Assembly (NCBI GenBank): GCA_947489315.1
Contig: CANLCX010000006.1
Span: forward strand, 62,001 to 126,000
Reading direction: 5' to 3'
Source: an uncultured Sphingomonadaceae bacterium
Lineage (GTDB): Bacteria; Pseudomonadota; Alphaproteobacteria; Sphingomonadales; Sphingomonadaceae
Length of the DNA stretch: 64,000 nt
Below, in pieces: positions 44,501 to 53,179 of the stretch; the stretch's first letter is position 1, and each line of letters starts with the position of its first letter. A program made the position numbers and the translations under genes. The notes beneath the pieces were generated by a model. The model saw nothing but the letters and a program-made list of their open reading frames with translations. It had not been told where the DNA came from and ran no database searches.

Positions 44501-45005
44501 CCAAGGCTTGACGCGCCAGGATTTTTTGATCGCGCTCCTCTATCGGTTTGAACAAAGCCGGGACAGCCGCTTCTTCCGGAAAACTAGCGAGTAATGTCTG
44601 GCAAAAACTATGGATCGTCATGATCCGAAGGCCGCCGCCACGCGCATCCAACACGCGCGCGAACAAGGTCCGCGCATATTCCCGTGTTTCCGGCCCTACA
44701 GGCGCACCGATAGCGGATAGATCGGCGGCCAGCGTGGCATCATCAAGCCGAACCCAGCTTGCTAGCTGCCGATGGATACGGTCCGCCATTTCCGCGGCAC
44801 CTGCTTTTGTAAAAGTCAGACATAATATATGCTCCGGATCAACATTCTCACGAAGCAAAAGCCGAAAAACGCGAGCCGTCAGAACCTGGGTCTTTCCGGT
44901 ACCCGCAGACGCGCTCAACCAGATATTTTCATCTGGCTGAACCGCGTCATTTTGTTTGTCGGCAAGGGGATGCAGAACCGGATGAGGGGTGGACGCACTA
45001 CTCAT
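41535..45005 (-). CDS. addA: Double-strand break repair helicase-nuclease AddA
   Basis: A 1156-residue UvrD-type helicase with a C-terminal nuclease, half of the AddAB enzyme that resects breaks for RecA. ATG 45005 (MSSASTPHPVLHPLADKQ) fits; it overlaps the addB stop by 8 bp. Motif I SASAGTGKTQVL is at residues 31-42, VDEAQDTN and the GDFKQAIFGFQG block follow, and late helicase motifs include VRLMTVHGAKGLQAPLV and YVAMTRAEEHLVVTG. The nuclease motif VDFKTGRV with upstream GTVDRLLV is near the end. It is the alphaproteobacterial type. Confidence 0.95.
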   Translation of the reverse strand: MSSASTPHPVLHPLADKQNDAVQPDENIWLSASAGTGKTQVLTARVFRLLLRENVDPEHILCLTFTKAGAAEMADRIHRQLASWVRLDDATLAADLSAIGAPVGPETREYARTLFARVLDARGGGLRIMTIHSFCQTLLASFPEEAAVPALFKPIEERDQKILARQALGDLLLDEEASGSMAIIQAIQALSIRMGEEEAEKYLLKCASKAEAMESLPSTVLPFVRHLLNLPIDGDAQNWLEQQCGNDVFDTTALQQMIDALAAWGTKTATGYIAHMQNWITADISQRAASLPELHKIWAKADDEWRSVAKGLAKVAPHYEELSIAMYDHCRQLIETKALFDYADLFAGGLNAGRAFYHRYKDAKKLNGVVDFDDMIRMTAKLLNQGNMAEWIRYKLDQRTDHILVDEAQDTNLAQWDIVRALAGEFFSGLGASADKIRTLFTVGDFKQAIFGFQGTSPHNYVSARDDFFARAEASDRAFSDLSLDRSFRSTPPVLEVVDKVLGQIGEKELGLDQAIPPHQSNYEGRSGSVRLWKPVAHGAVSNADEEENWLSDEKRVFAQKLAVQVKEWLSPDNPLWLSQKGRQLEPKDIMILVSKRDDLSALIVARLFAENVPVAGIDRIRLNQPLVVQDMLSTIRFVLQPNDDLNLASLLVSPLLGWTQEDLLARGYRGDSHKDKSLWEFLRTQDAIVEHIEPLRKLLNMADFNTPYQFMEMIASGSMEGRKKLTARLSHAALDPLEELLNTALAFEQDHIPTLQGFLDWFDRGDVEIKRDQMEGGNEVRLMTVHGAKGLQAPLVILANATFDPANKKGGGFDIPDPTRPKGDPEYPIVSIRKAERVGLLDAYATIADAREMEEHWRLLYVAMTRAEEHLVVTGILGPKARGEVPERSWYAKVEEGLAGLETEWTDDVRWIAERCYVGHETTDSRVVHPEKLENTEAKKPEVLPEWLFAPAPEEARPPRPLTPSDLGPDDAANPPPVQTMRDAAERGKLFHSLFERLPDIPPENRMDVADRWLEKQKQITDGAQRRALIDTVQAVLDNPDWSALFSPDSFAEAPIAAVVDQHVVSGTVDRLLVTDDLITVVDFKTGRVVPKDAEQAPRAYLRQMAAYVAALEKIFPDRPVKAALLYTQGPTLLELSSNLIGRHKPTNKPDLERP

Positions 45006-47997
45006 GGCCGCCCTCCTCCGCCGCCAAAGCGGATCGACCATACCACTCCTCCAGGCGCATCAACTGATCATAGTCCGCATAAGGGGCATATTCAGGGTGC
45101 AACTTGGCAATCATAGGCTCGTCGCCCAAAATATAGCTATTTATAGCTTTGGTGAACGCCGTCACCGCATGATCGACGACCTGATCAGTCTCGATTCTAT
45201 CGGGGCTACGCGGGTTTGTTGGCGTTGAAATATAACCAAAGCTGTCCTTTCCGCCCTGTTTCGCTAGTGACCAATATTCAAACCCGCTAGCATTACCCGA
45301 TAGCCCGCCAAAATCGCCCCGTTCGGCAATAGTCCCTAGCAAACCAAGCTGAAGCGAGAACCCTTCTTTCACGGCCTTGTTAGACGGCGGACCGCCTGTC
45401 TTATAATCGATGATACCAAGCCCGCCATCAGCCATCCGATCAATCCGGTCAGCCACACCAAACAGATCAACTCCGGCAATACTTACGGCCCCCTTCTGTT
45501 CCGACTTCAAAGGTACCCGCTGGTTTTCACCCTGGTGCACAACAGTTTCAGCGACCCACAACAAGCCTTCCATCAGCCGCGGCGCCCATAAAGTGCGCAT
45601 CAGGGGATGGGACGAGCGTTCATTCAAAAACGTCAAAGCACGCCGCTTCAGCGCCTCGGGATCATAATCATCCTCTTTCGCCCAACGATCCAAAATGTCG
45701 TGAATGATCGAACCACGCCACGCCGGACTTGGTTCGGCATCAATCATATCAAGCGATCCGAGATCCATGATCTTTAAGGCATAAAAGGCGAAGGGATCGG
45801 CAATTAATCGATCCACATTGGTCACGGACAGCTTCACCAAACGCTGTTCCGCACTTGGCTCCGGTGCAGGTTGTTCGATCCGGATCAATTCGTCGGGTTG
45901 GTCAATGCCCCTTGCAAACTGCTGCGCAACAGGATGCTCTTTCAGATTATCCCCGCACATGGCTTTGAGCCGAAGCAGGAAACGAGAGGCGATAGCGGGG
46001 CCTGAACCATCTCTTTGAGCTCGCGTGAGAACAACATTTTGCGCGCCCATGGCTCCGACCAGATCATGCGCTGACAAACCGATTTGTCGTTCCTGCGCTG
46101 GCAATCCAAGAGATTTGCGCACCATCGGCGCGAGCCAGGGATCCGGTGTAATGGCTTGTGGCCAACTACCCTCATTAAGACCGCAGCAAATGACCAGTTC
46201 CGCCTGTTGCAGCCGCGCTTCGAGCAAGCCGTAAAGCGCGATGCGCGGATGCCTTCCATAAGGCGGACGGACGGGCATATTCGAAAGAAACGTTTCGAAA
46301 TAACCGGCGATTTCTGGCGACTGAATTTTCATCGGCCCCAGTGCCGCACGATCTTCCATGTCTGACAGGAAGTCAGCTAATTGGCGCCCTGCTGGTCCAG
46401 ACCATAGCTGTCCGTTGGTGAGTCGATCAGCTAACTGCCGAATTTCGGCCAGCATAGCGGTCCAATTCATCGCGCCGCTTAACGCCTCTGCCGCCGATTC
46501 AAAAATACCGCGCGTTTCTTGCCACCAAGGACTAAGCTCTTCTCGCAAGGCCTTGGTTCTAAGATTTTCGCCATCGAACAAACTATCGAGACCCGGCAAG
46601 CCCGGCGCTGTTCGAGGGCCGCGCATGAGCAGATCGAGTTTGCGTACCTGGACCAGCCATTCCAATCGTCCCTCACCGGCCATAACCAAGGGATGTTTTA
46701 ACAATGCGAGAAATTCGGCGGGTGGAAATCCATCGGTTACCGCCGACAAGAGCGCGAGGAAAAATACGCCCTCCGGTTTTTTCGACAATGGTTGGCCTGC
46801 TGTATCGTCAGCCGTAATCGTCCAGCGTTCCAGATGCGCGGATATGCGACCAGCCAACGCACGGTCTGGTGTAACAATCGCAACGCGGCGTTCCGGTGTT
46901 TCCAGCGCTTCCCGGGCCAGTAGAGCAACAATCTGGGCTTCTTCGGCGCTATTGCGTGCTTCCACCATCTGCACACCCGCTAAGCTGCGCTCATTCGCGT
47001 CCAATGACTGCCAACGCGAGGTCAGTTTGGGAATCGCGAACGCATTGCTAAGCGCCCTACTCCGCTTCGCCGCCGCGCCGCTGGTTCCCGTCCGCGGCCA
47101 GCGCAATATTTCTCCGCGCGCGATAGACATCCGTTCGAGCAATAATTTCATATGGTATTGCGGATGTGTTTCCTGTGCACGTTGAACGCGGCCAGTGGCT
47201 TCATCCGGAGCAAATGGACCCAGCATATCCCATTCTTCATCCTCCATCACCATGTCCAGATCAGGCAGCACAACCATTCCCTTGGGCAGAAACGCTATCG
47301 CGCGCAAAAAACGGGCAATAGCGGGAGCGGAAGTCGTAATACCCGCGGCAACGACAAAATGATTGGGAGGCTTGGCTTTCCATGCTTTTACGCTCTGATC
47401 GAACAAGCCGTTCCGGCGGGCTGCTTCGTCGACTAGCCCCATATCGGCCAGTTTTTCTTGCCATTTCTCCGCAATAACCCGGAAAAAAGCCAATGATTGC
47501 TGCCAATGGCCGGAAAGCTCCGGTTCCACATCAATGTCGAATAGCTGCTTCAGCGCAATTTCTTCGACAGTCAACTGATCCAGTGTTCGCGCAAATTCAC
47601 GGGCTAAGCGCAGCGCTTCCTTGGACAATATTGCATTGCCCATCGCCGCGCTTTCAACTTCAATCAGCCGTGCTATCATTAACAGACGATCAAGCGGATC
47701 AATCGAAGGCGGTACATCCAGTGCCAGTACGCCGCTGTCCAGCGCCACGCCGATGGATTCATCTAACTCCAGATCACCGATCACCGCCATTTGTGGGAGC
47801 AGTAAACCGTTTTCGCTCAACCTGACAAAAGCATCATGAACCGCACGGCGGGCACGGTTATTAGGCAATATGATCAGCCCTCGGGCTAAGGCCAAGGGAT
47901 CTTGAGCAAAGCGATCAATCAAACCTTGCGCCAGCGCATCTGCAAAGCCACCATGCGCGGCGATGTTGTAAATTGCGGGCGCTGACCGCTTGGTCAT
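44998..47997 (-). CDS. addB: Double-strand break repair protein AddB
   Basis: A 999-residue AddB of the alphaproteobacterial type. It has a degenerate helicase-like N-terminal part (HGGFADALAQGLIDRF then LILPNNRARRAVHDAF) and a C-terminal nuclease with the RecB-family motif GLGIIDYKTGGPPS. It pairs with AddA, whose start overlaps its stop by 8 bp. It begins 6 bp after murU, so the two genes are almost certainly on one mRNA. Confidence 0.94.
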   Translation of the reverse strand: MTKRSAPAIYNIAAHGGFADALAQGLIDRFAQDPLALARGLIILPNNRARRAVHDAFVRLSENGLLLPQMAVIGDLELDESIGVALDSGVLALDVPPSIDPLDRLLMIARLIEVESAAMGNAILSKEALRLAREFARTLDQLTVEEIALKQLFDIDVEPELSGHWQQSLAFFRVIAEKWQEKLADMGLVDEAARRNGLFDQSVKAWKAKPPNHFVVAAGITTSAPAIARFLRAIAFLPKGMVVLPDLDMVMEDEEWDMLGPFAPDEATGRVQRAQETHPQYHMKLLLERMSIARGEILRWPRTGTSGAAAKRSRALSNAFAIPKLTSRWQSLDANERSLAGVQMVEARNSAEEAQIVALLAREALETPERRVAIVTPDRALAGRISAHLERWTITADDTAGQPLSKKPEGVFFLALLSAVTDGFPPAEFLALLKHPLVMAGEGRLEWLVQVRKLDLLMRGPRTAPGLPGLDSLFDGENLRTKALREELSPWWQETRGIFESAAEALSGAMNWTAMLAEIRQLADRLTNGQLWSGPAGRQLADFLSDMEDRAALGPMKIQSPEIAGYFETFLSNMPVRPPYGRHPRIALYGLLEARLQQAELVICCGLNEGSWPQAITPDPWLAPMVRKSLGLPAQERQIGLSAHDLVGAMGAQNVVLTRAQRDGSGPAIASRFLLRLKAMCGDNLKEHPVAQQFARGIDQPDELIRIEQPAPEPSAEQRLVKLSVTNVDRLIADPFAFYALKIMDLGSLDMIDAEPSPAWRGSIIHDILDRWAKEDDYDPEALKRRALTFLNERSSHPLMRTLWAPRLMEGLLWVAETVVHQGENQRVPLKSEQKGAVSIAGVDLFGVADRIDRMADGGLGIIDYKTGGPPSNKAVKEGFSLQLGLLGTIAERGDFGGLSGNASGFEYWSLAKQGGKDSFGYISTPTNPRSPDRIETDQVVDHAVTAFTKAINSYILGDEPMIAKLHPEYAPYADYDQLMRLEEWYGRSALAAEEGGHE

Positions 47998-48003
47998 GCC
48001 GGA

Positions 48004-48720
48004 CTATACACGGGTGAGTGCCGCCTCGGTTGGTGCAATCGCTTCTGGGGAGCCAACCTCAAACCAGTCACCCTCATGCACCAGACCAAAGAGCCGTCCT
48101 TCTTCTATTGCCCGGCTCCATAAAATATTGGTCGAAAATGGCCCCTCCGGCGCATCACGGAGCAGGCGTTTGGAGAGAAGCTGGATGCCGGTATAGATGA
48201 AGGGTGCTTGGCGATCCGGCAACCGCCGCGAAACCCGGCCATGGTCATCAAGCTTAAAATCGCCGGCCCCTTTATAATTATGGGCTGATGTTTGGGGAAC
48301 CAAAAGCAAAAGCGCATCCATTTCCGCATCGTCCCAACGTTCTTCCAATCGCTGGAGACTATTGGTTGGCCCATCGGTCCAGAGATTGTCGCTGTTGATG
48401 GAAAAAAACCGATCCTCATCGATAAGTGGCTCGGCCTGCACCATCCCGCCACCGGTTTCCATCAATTGCGCGCGTTCGTCCGAAATTCTGATATCAAAGG
48501 GATAATTGATTGATTTAAGGTGCGCTTCCAAAGCGTCCGGCAAATAGTGCACGTTGGCGACGACTTTCATCACGCCTGCTTCCCACAGCTTGTCGAGACA
48601 ATGATCGATCATCGCTTTACCGGCCACTTTGACCAGCGGCTTAGGGCGGGTTGCTGTTAAGGGACGCATACGCTTGCCGAGGCCAGCTGCCATGACCATT
48701 GCGGTTTCGACTTTACTCAT
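48004..48720 (-). CDS. murU: N-acetylmuramate-1-phosphate uridylyltransferase MurU
   Basis: A 238-residue nucleotidyltransferase. It opens with MVMAAGLGKRMRPLTATRPKP, the NTP-binding signature, and has the NSDNLWTDG metal site and TGGGMVQAEP. Family knowledge: with AmgK it turns MurNAc-1-phosphate into UDP-MurNAc, bypassing fosfomycin-sensitive MurA in cell-wall recycling. The position directly after the AmgK-type kinase (4-bp ATGA overlap) supports MurU rather than a sugar-1-phosphate transferase of other pathways. Confidence 0.9.
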   Translation of the reverse strand: MSKVETAMVMAAGLGKRMRPLTATRPKPLVKVAGKAMIDHCLDKLWEAGVMKVVANVHYLPDALEAHLKSINYPFDIRISDERAQLMETGGGMVQAEPLIDEDRFFSINSDNLWTDGPTNSLQRLEERWDDAEMDALLLLVPQTSAHNYKGAGDFKLDDHGRVSRRLPDRQAPFIYTGIQLLSKRLLRDAPEGPFSTNILWSRAIEEGRLFGLVHEGDWFEVGSPEAIAPTEAALTRV

Positions 48721-49709
48721 GTCTGTCCCGGCACAATGGGTTTACTCCGAACGTCGGCTGGAAGGTTTTGATCGAACCATTTTGTTACAGGATCAAGAAC
48801 TGGATGGGCCAAATCCTTTTCCAACAAACGCCACATACGCGGTAAGAAATCCAGATAACGCGCTTTCCCATCGCGGACGCACAGCCGCGTAAAGATGCCG
48901 ATGATCTTCGTATTCCGCTGCGCACCCAAAATAGCATAATGGCTGCGAAATTGAACGGCTTCGTCTGACGATCGGCCATCCAGATAATATTGCAACATAA
49001 TCTCTTCCAAATCATCCGAAACGTCGCGGCGGGCATCCTGCAACATCGACACGAGATCATAGGCCGCGTGGCCGGCAAGAGCATCCTGAAAATCGAGAAG
49101 CCCCAAACGGTCATCATCCAGCAGCATGATATTTTCGGCATGATAATCGCGAAGCACGGTTACGGGCGACGTTTGTGAAGCGAGAACCGGCTGCAAAACG
49201 GTTTGCCATGCCTCAACAAAACCGGCTTGATCGACGTCCAGTGACTGCGCCGGACAATACCATTCGGGCAGCAGGTTCACTTCCCTGAGATATTGCGCCC
49301 AATCATAATGCGGCAAATCGGCGGCCGGTTTTTGATGCAGTGCCTTTATCAGATCAATCGTCTGCCGATAAATCGCCTCCTCATCTTCCGGGTGATGGTC
49401 GAGATGTTCCCGCATCCGGTGATCACCAAAATCTTCGAGCAAGACCAAGCCATGATCCAGATCTTCACCAAAAATTTCAGGCGCTGCAAAATCCTGCGCC
49501 TTGAGATGGCGCGCGATATGGATAAACGGACGTGGATCTTCATGCGGTGGCGGCGCGTCCATTAAAATCGCCTTACGATCCCCAGCAATAACGCGAAAAT
49601 AGCGGCGAAAAGACGCATCGCCTGCTACAGGCAAAATCTCCGCGCCGGTCCAGCCGTGCTCATTCAAAAAATCCTGCGCCGCTGCGGGCGGTGTCATATT
49701 ATTGGCCAT
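48717..49709 (-). CDS. amgK: N-acetylmuramate/N-acetylglucosamine kinase AmgK
   Basis: A 330-residue phosphotransferase with an APH-like fold that phosphorylates MurNAc (and GlcNAc) at the anomeric carbon. Key segments are GDASFRRYFRV, VLRDYHAENIMLL (catalytic loop) and LLDFQDALAGHAAYDLVSMLQDAR (metal loop). Start choice: ATG 49709 has GGAAAG just upstream; ATG 49697 would give a 4-bp overlap with tsaE. Either way it overlaps the tsaE 3' end. It overlaps murU by 4 bp. Confidence 0.92.
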   Translation of the reverse strand: MANNMTPPAAAQDFLNEHGWTGAEILPVAGDASFRRYFRVIAGDRKAILMDAPPPHEDPRPFIHIARHLKAQDFAAPEIFGEDLDHGLVLLEDFGDHRMREHLDHHPEDEEAIYRQTIDLIKALHQKPAADLPHYDWAQYLREVNLLPEWYCPAQSLDVDQAGFVEAWQTVLQPVLASQTSPVTVLRDYHAENIMLLDDDRLGLLDFQDALAGHAAYDLVSMLQDARRDVSDDLEEIMLQYYLDGRSSDEAVQFRSHYAILGAQRNTKIIGIFTRLCVRDGKARYLDFLPRMWRLLEKDLAHPVLDPVTKWFDQNLPADVRSKPIVPGQT

Positions 49710-50137
49710 CTGTCTTTCCAAGCGGGGCCAGCCGTCCAAGTCAACTGGCGAGTATTATCATTTTGTATTTCTAGGGTAATTTGCAGTCCATCGGCCCAGA
49801 AATTCTCCGGCATGCGATCCGGCCATTCGGCAATGATAGCGCCATCCATGAGGATATCATCCAGACCCAATTCCTGAATCTCGCTTGGATCTTCGATACG
49901 ATAGAAATCCACATGAGCGATTGGCAGCCGAACTTCCGGCGGTTCATATTGTTGTACGATAGCAAAGGTTGGGCTCGGCACATCATCTTCAAATCCCAAG
50001 CCGCGTAATAGCCCTCGCGCTAAGGTGGTTTTTCCTGCACCCAATGTCCCAGTCAATGCGATTTTATCACCCGGCAGCAAGGCATCGGCAAGCTTTCTAC
50101 CCAATGCCATAGTCGCTAGCTCACCGTCTAAGATCAA
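49694..50137 (-). CDS. tsaE: tRNA threonylcarbamoyladenosine ATPase TsaE
   Basis: A 147-residue P-loop protein required for t6A modification of tRNA. Walker A is GTLGAGKTTLARGL near residue 30, followed by the family SPTFAIVQQY and later HVDFYRIEDPSEIQELGL. No ATG fits; TTG 50137 is used, with GGAGG eight bases upstream. It follows divL by 12 bp and overlaps amgK. The divL-tsaE order is recurrent in alphaproteobacteria, as I recall it. Confidence 0.93.
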   Translation of the reverse strand: MILDGELATMALGRKLADALLPGDKIALTGTLGAGKTTLARGLLRGLGFEDDVPSPTFAIVQQYEPPEVRLPIAHVDFYRIEDPSEIQELGLDDILMDGAIIAEWPDRMPENFWADGLQITLEIQNDNTRQLTWTAGPAWKDRWPII

Positions 50138-50149
50138 CAGACATCCTCC

Positions 50150-52498
50150 CTATTGCCGAGGAAGATGAATGGTGACCAATGTTCCCTGACCCGGTTCTGA
50201 GGTCAGTGTCAGTTCGCCGCCGTGCGCCAACAATAATTGCCGAGCAAGTGGAAGACCAAGACCGCCAACATTTTCGCCCGTCTTCTTGCGAGACCGAGCA
50301 AAACTGTCGAACGCCTTGGATTGCTGACCCGCGCTCATGCCCGGACCATTGTCAGAAATGTGGATGACGGCCTGCTTCACATTGCCGCTGCCATTGATCA
50401 ACAGGCGTCCACTTTCGTCGGTATAGCGGATACTATTATCTACAATCTGGGCAATAGCCTGAGACAGTCGCTTCCTGTCCGCCAAGGCAGACCCCAGCGT
50501 ATCATCAAGCTGCAATTCCAATTCAATATGCTTTGCCTTGGCATCGTCAGCAAATTGCGCCGCGACATCCTCAACCAGCTTGTTGAGATTCACCTTCTCC
50601 TTGGCAATCGGCAAGGCCCCAGCTTCACTCTGACTAAGGTCGAGAACATTGTCGATCTGCATACCCAGACGCTTGACCGATTGGAGGATAGCTCGAGCAT
50701 ATTCGTGGCCCTGCTCTGTCAGAGGCCCAGCCACTTCATTGTCCAGCAATTCGGCAAAGCCGCCGATGGATGTCAGTGGTGTGCGGAATTCATAGCTCAT
50801 ATTGGACAAGAACGAGGCTTTAATGGAATCCGCTTCCACCAGCGCTTCATTACGTTCACGCAATGCCAGTTCGATCTTCCGGCTGTCCGATATGTCCAGC
50901 ATAGTGAATAATGCATTGCCATCGGGCAGCGGTATGGCCGCAAATTCAAATCGGCGACCATCAGCAAAGGACATTTGACCGCTTTGCTGTTCCCGTTCAG
51001 ACGTCGCAGCACGAACCATCGCGCGAACTTCCGAAATCCGGGCTGGCTGTTTCAACTGCACCGCCATTTTCTGCATCAGGCTATCGACCCTAGGATGTTT
51101 GCCCAGTTCCTCTTCAGTTAGGTTCCAAATACTGGCAAACTGATGGTTCCAGATGTTGAGTTTCCCGTCCGCCGCAAAAACCGCGATAGATTCGAACAAA
51201 TTATCGAAAGTAGCCGTACGCACGCGCAGCAACGTGTCCCGCGCGCTCGCTAATTGGACCTGTTCAGTACGATCCTCGATAATCATCAACAGGCCGCCAT
51301 CGGGTGTGGGGTTGGCAATAACTCTTAAATGCGTGCCGTCTGCCAGCAGCCAGTTTTCCTCGATCGAGCCCGTCGATTTGAACCATGCTGTGCGCTCCTC
51401 CCGCCATTCGGGAAAATCGCGTACTTCGGGAATGCGGTTCATCTCGCGCATCCGGTCAAGCACGCGAGGAAATTCGGGGCGCTCTGCTATCCATTGCTGG
51501 CGCATGGAAAAGATACGCTGGAACGGAAGATTACAGAATTGCAATGACTTGTCGGGATCAAACTGCACCACGGCGGCCGAAATCTTATCGAGCATATCCC
51601 GCTGGGATTCATTGAACCGCCGCTGTTCTTTACGCGAATCGATCAATTCCTGAATATCGATAGCGTAGCCCGCTATGCCTGATTTTCCGAGCGGCACATC
51701 AACCACCTGCGTGGTTCGCCGCTGGCCACCTATGGTAGTCGCGACCACGCGTTCATGGGGTTCGCCCTTTTCTTTGGCCTGCGCCGCGGCGTCTTTTGGA
51801 CTGATACCATTTATGGTCTCTATCAGTTCAATACCTTCTTCAACCACCTGAGCGCCATCATCAGCGTCTACCGCCCTTACATAAGCACTGTTCACCAAAG
51901 TCAGTTTTAAGTCGCGGGAGCGATGCCACATCGGCATCGGTGCAGCCTCAATCAATGCCGAAAGCGCATCAAATGCAGCATGGGCCTCTTCATTTTCGGC
52001 GCGCAGTTCTTCAATCTGGGTCTGACTATCGGTCGCATCAAATATCCATAAAAGGGCGCTGCCATTGGGCGCAATTTTCTGATCAGCCAATCCGCCGCGG
52101 ATCAACAATGCTTTGTCCGATCCAGCGATCTTGATCGCCCGGGTAAAGCTGCCCCCTGACTTTTGCGCAAGGTTCACATCCTGCGTCAGCCCTTCGAGAT
52201 CCGCTCGGCTCATCCCCGCATCATTGCTATGGAGTTCCGAAATATGGGCTGGCAGGTAATCAAAGCCCAGCCAATGCATCAATCTCTGTGACGCCTCGAG
52301 CTTACCATCTGACCGGACCAGCAGCGGGAGCGCCGGAGATGTTTCAAGCAATCGTCCTAGACGGCCCGATTGCCGCATCGTCGCCGCTGCCTGTTTCTTC
52401 ATAGCCAGACCGGTCCACACCGCCCACGCAGACACAGCCAGCCAGGCGGCGAGAATCAGGCCCAATATGACAGCGGTTAAGTCCGGAACGTTTGACAT
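50150..52498 (-). CDS. divL: DivL-type pseudo-histidine kinase
   Basis: A 782-residue PAS-rich kinase-like protein. An N-terminal TM (residues ~6-28) is followed by several PAS-like domains, then a dimerisation helix and an ATPase domain. The H-box reads NMSYEFRTPL, so the phospho-acceptor His is Tyr569; the ATPase motifs DNSIRY, DNGPGM and GGLGLPLARQL are intact. In Caulobacter DivL the same His-to-Tyr change makes a sensor that modulates CckA in response to DivK rather than an ordinary kinase. The downstream tsaE-amgK-murU-addB-addA-trxA run supports DivL. It starts the operon; ATG 52498 faces moaB divergently. Confidence 0.92.
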   Translation of the reverse strand: MSNVPDLTAVILGLILAAWLAVSAWAVWTGLAMKKQAAATMRQSGRLGRLLETSPALPLLVRSDGKLEASQRLMHWLGFDYLPAHISELHSNDAGMSRADLEGLTQDVNLAQKSGGSFTRAIKIAGSDKALLIRGGLADQKIAPNGSALLWIFDATDSQTQIEELRAENEEAHAAFDALSALIEAAPMPMWHRSRDLKLTLVNSAYVRAVDADDGAQVVEEGIELIETINGISPKDAAAQAKEKGEPHERVVATTIGGQRRTTQVVDVPLGKSGIAGYAIDIQELIDSRKEQRRFNESQRDMLDKISAAVVQFDPDKSLQFCNLPFQRIFSMRQQWIAERPEFPRVLDRMREMNRIPEVRDFPEWREERTAWFKSTGSIEENWLLADGTHLRVIANPTPDGGLLMIIEDRTEQVQLASARDTLLRVRTATFDNLFESIAVFAADGKLNIWNHQFASIWNLTEEELGKHPRVDSLMQKMAVQLKQPARISEVRAMVRAATSEREQQSGQMSFADGRRFEFAAIPLPDGNALFTMLDISDSRKIELALRERNEALVEADSIKASFLSNMSYEFRTPLTSIGGFAELLDNEVAGPLTEQGHEYARAILQSVKRLGMQIDNVLDLSQSEAGALPIAKEKVNLNKLVEDVAAQFADDAKAKHIELELQLDDTLGSALADRKRLSQAIAQIVDNSIRYTDESGRLLINGSGNVKQAVIHISDNGPGMSAGQQSKAFDSFARSRKKTGENVGGLGLPLARQLLLAHGGELTLTSEPGQGTLVTIHLPRQ

Positions 52499-52612
52499 TA
52501 ATACAAGCGATTAGACGGTTAGAGCACCCGGGAAAACCCCCTATTCTTTATGGCTTATAAAAGTCGGATAATATGGGTTATAAAGCAGCTGAAAAACCAT
52601 CGGAGAAAACCC

Positions 52613-53140
52613 ATGCCAATAGACGAAAGCCGGACGTTTAAACCGATTAACATCGCCCTTTTGACGGTGTCCGATACCCGTTCTCTAAAAGAAGACACAT
52701 CCGGTGATATTCTGGCAGAGCGCATTGCTAACAAAGGCCACACTCTGATCTACCGCAGCTTGATCCGCGATGATAAATCCAAGATTATCGCGCAATTGCA
52801 CCAGTGGATTGATGAGGAAACCGTCGATGTCATTATTACTACCGGCGGCACTGGCCTGACCGGGCGCGACATTACACCGGAAGCGCTTGATGCGGTGAAG
52901 GATAAGGATATCCCGGGCTTTGGCGAATTGTTCCGTCGGCTAAGCTACGACAAAATTGGGACGTCCACTGTCCAATCGCGAGCCTGCGCTGTGGTGTCGA
53001 GGGGTACATATATTTTCGCGCTACCGGGCTCCAACGGTGCGGTCAAAGATGGATGGGATGGCATTTTGGATACCCAACTCGATAGTCGCCATCGCCCCTG
53101 CAATTTTGTTGAGTTAATACCGAGGTTGCTCGAGAAATAG
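52613..53140 (+). CDS. moaB: Molybdenum cofactor biosynthesis protein MoaB
   Basis: A 175-residue protein of the MoaB/MogA family, which adenylylates molybdopterin in the last steps of cofactor synthesis. ATG 52613 is used, with GGAG eight bases upstream; an in-frame extension to 52550 has no homology. Motifs are ALLTVSDTRSLKEDTSG near the start, IITTGGTGLTGRDITPEAL, and the late FALPGSNGAVKDGWD. It is divergent from divL and is followed by the PA0069-type gene. Confidence 0.93.
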   Translation: MPIDESRTFKPINIALLTVSDTRSLKEDTSGDILAERIANKGHTLIYRSLIRDDKSKIIAQLHQWIDEETVDVIITTGGTGLTGRDITPEALDAVKDKDIPGFGELFRRLSYDKIGTSTVQSRACAVVSRGTYIFALPGSNGAVKDGWDGILDTQLDSRHRPCNFVELIPRLLEK

Positions 53141-53179
53141 AAGTTTGTTCTTTATTTGTTCTCATGCTATATCACCTAT

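Noticed and set aside
46358-47185. 275-codon plus-strand frame opposite addB
   Set aside because: Shadow frame; Ser/Arg-rich composition typical of antisense translation.
50150-52498. Ordinary sensor histidine kinase
   Set aside because: The H-box His is Tyr and the gene context matches DivL.
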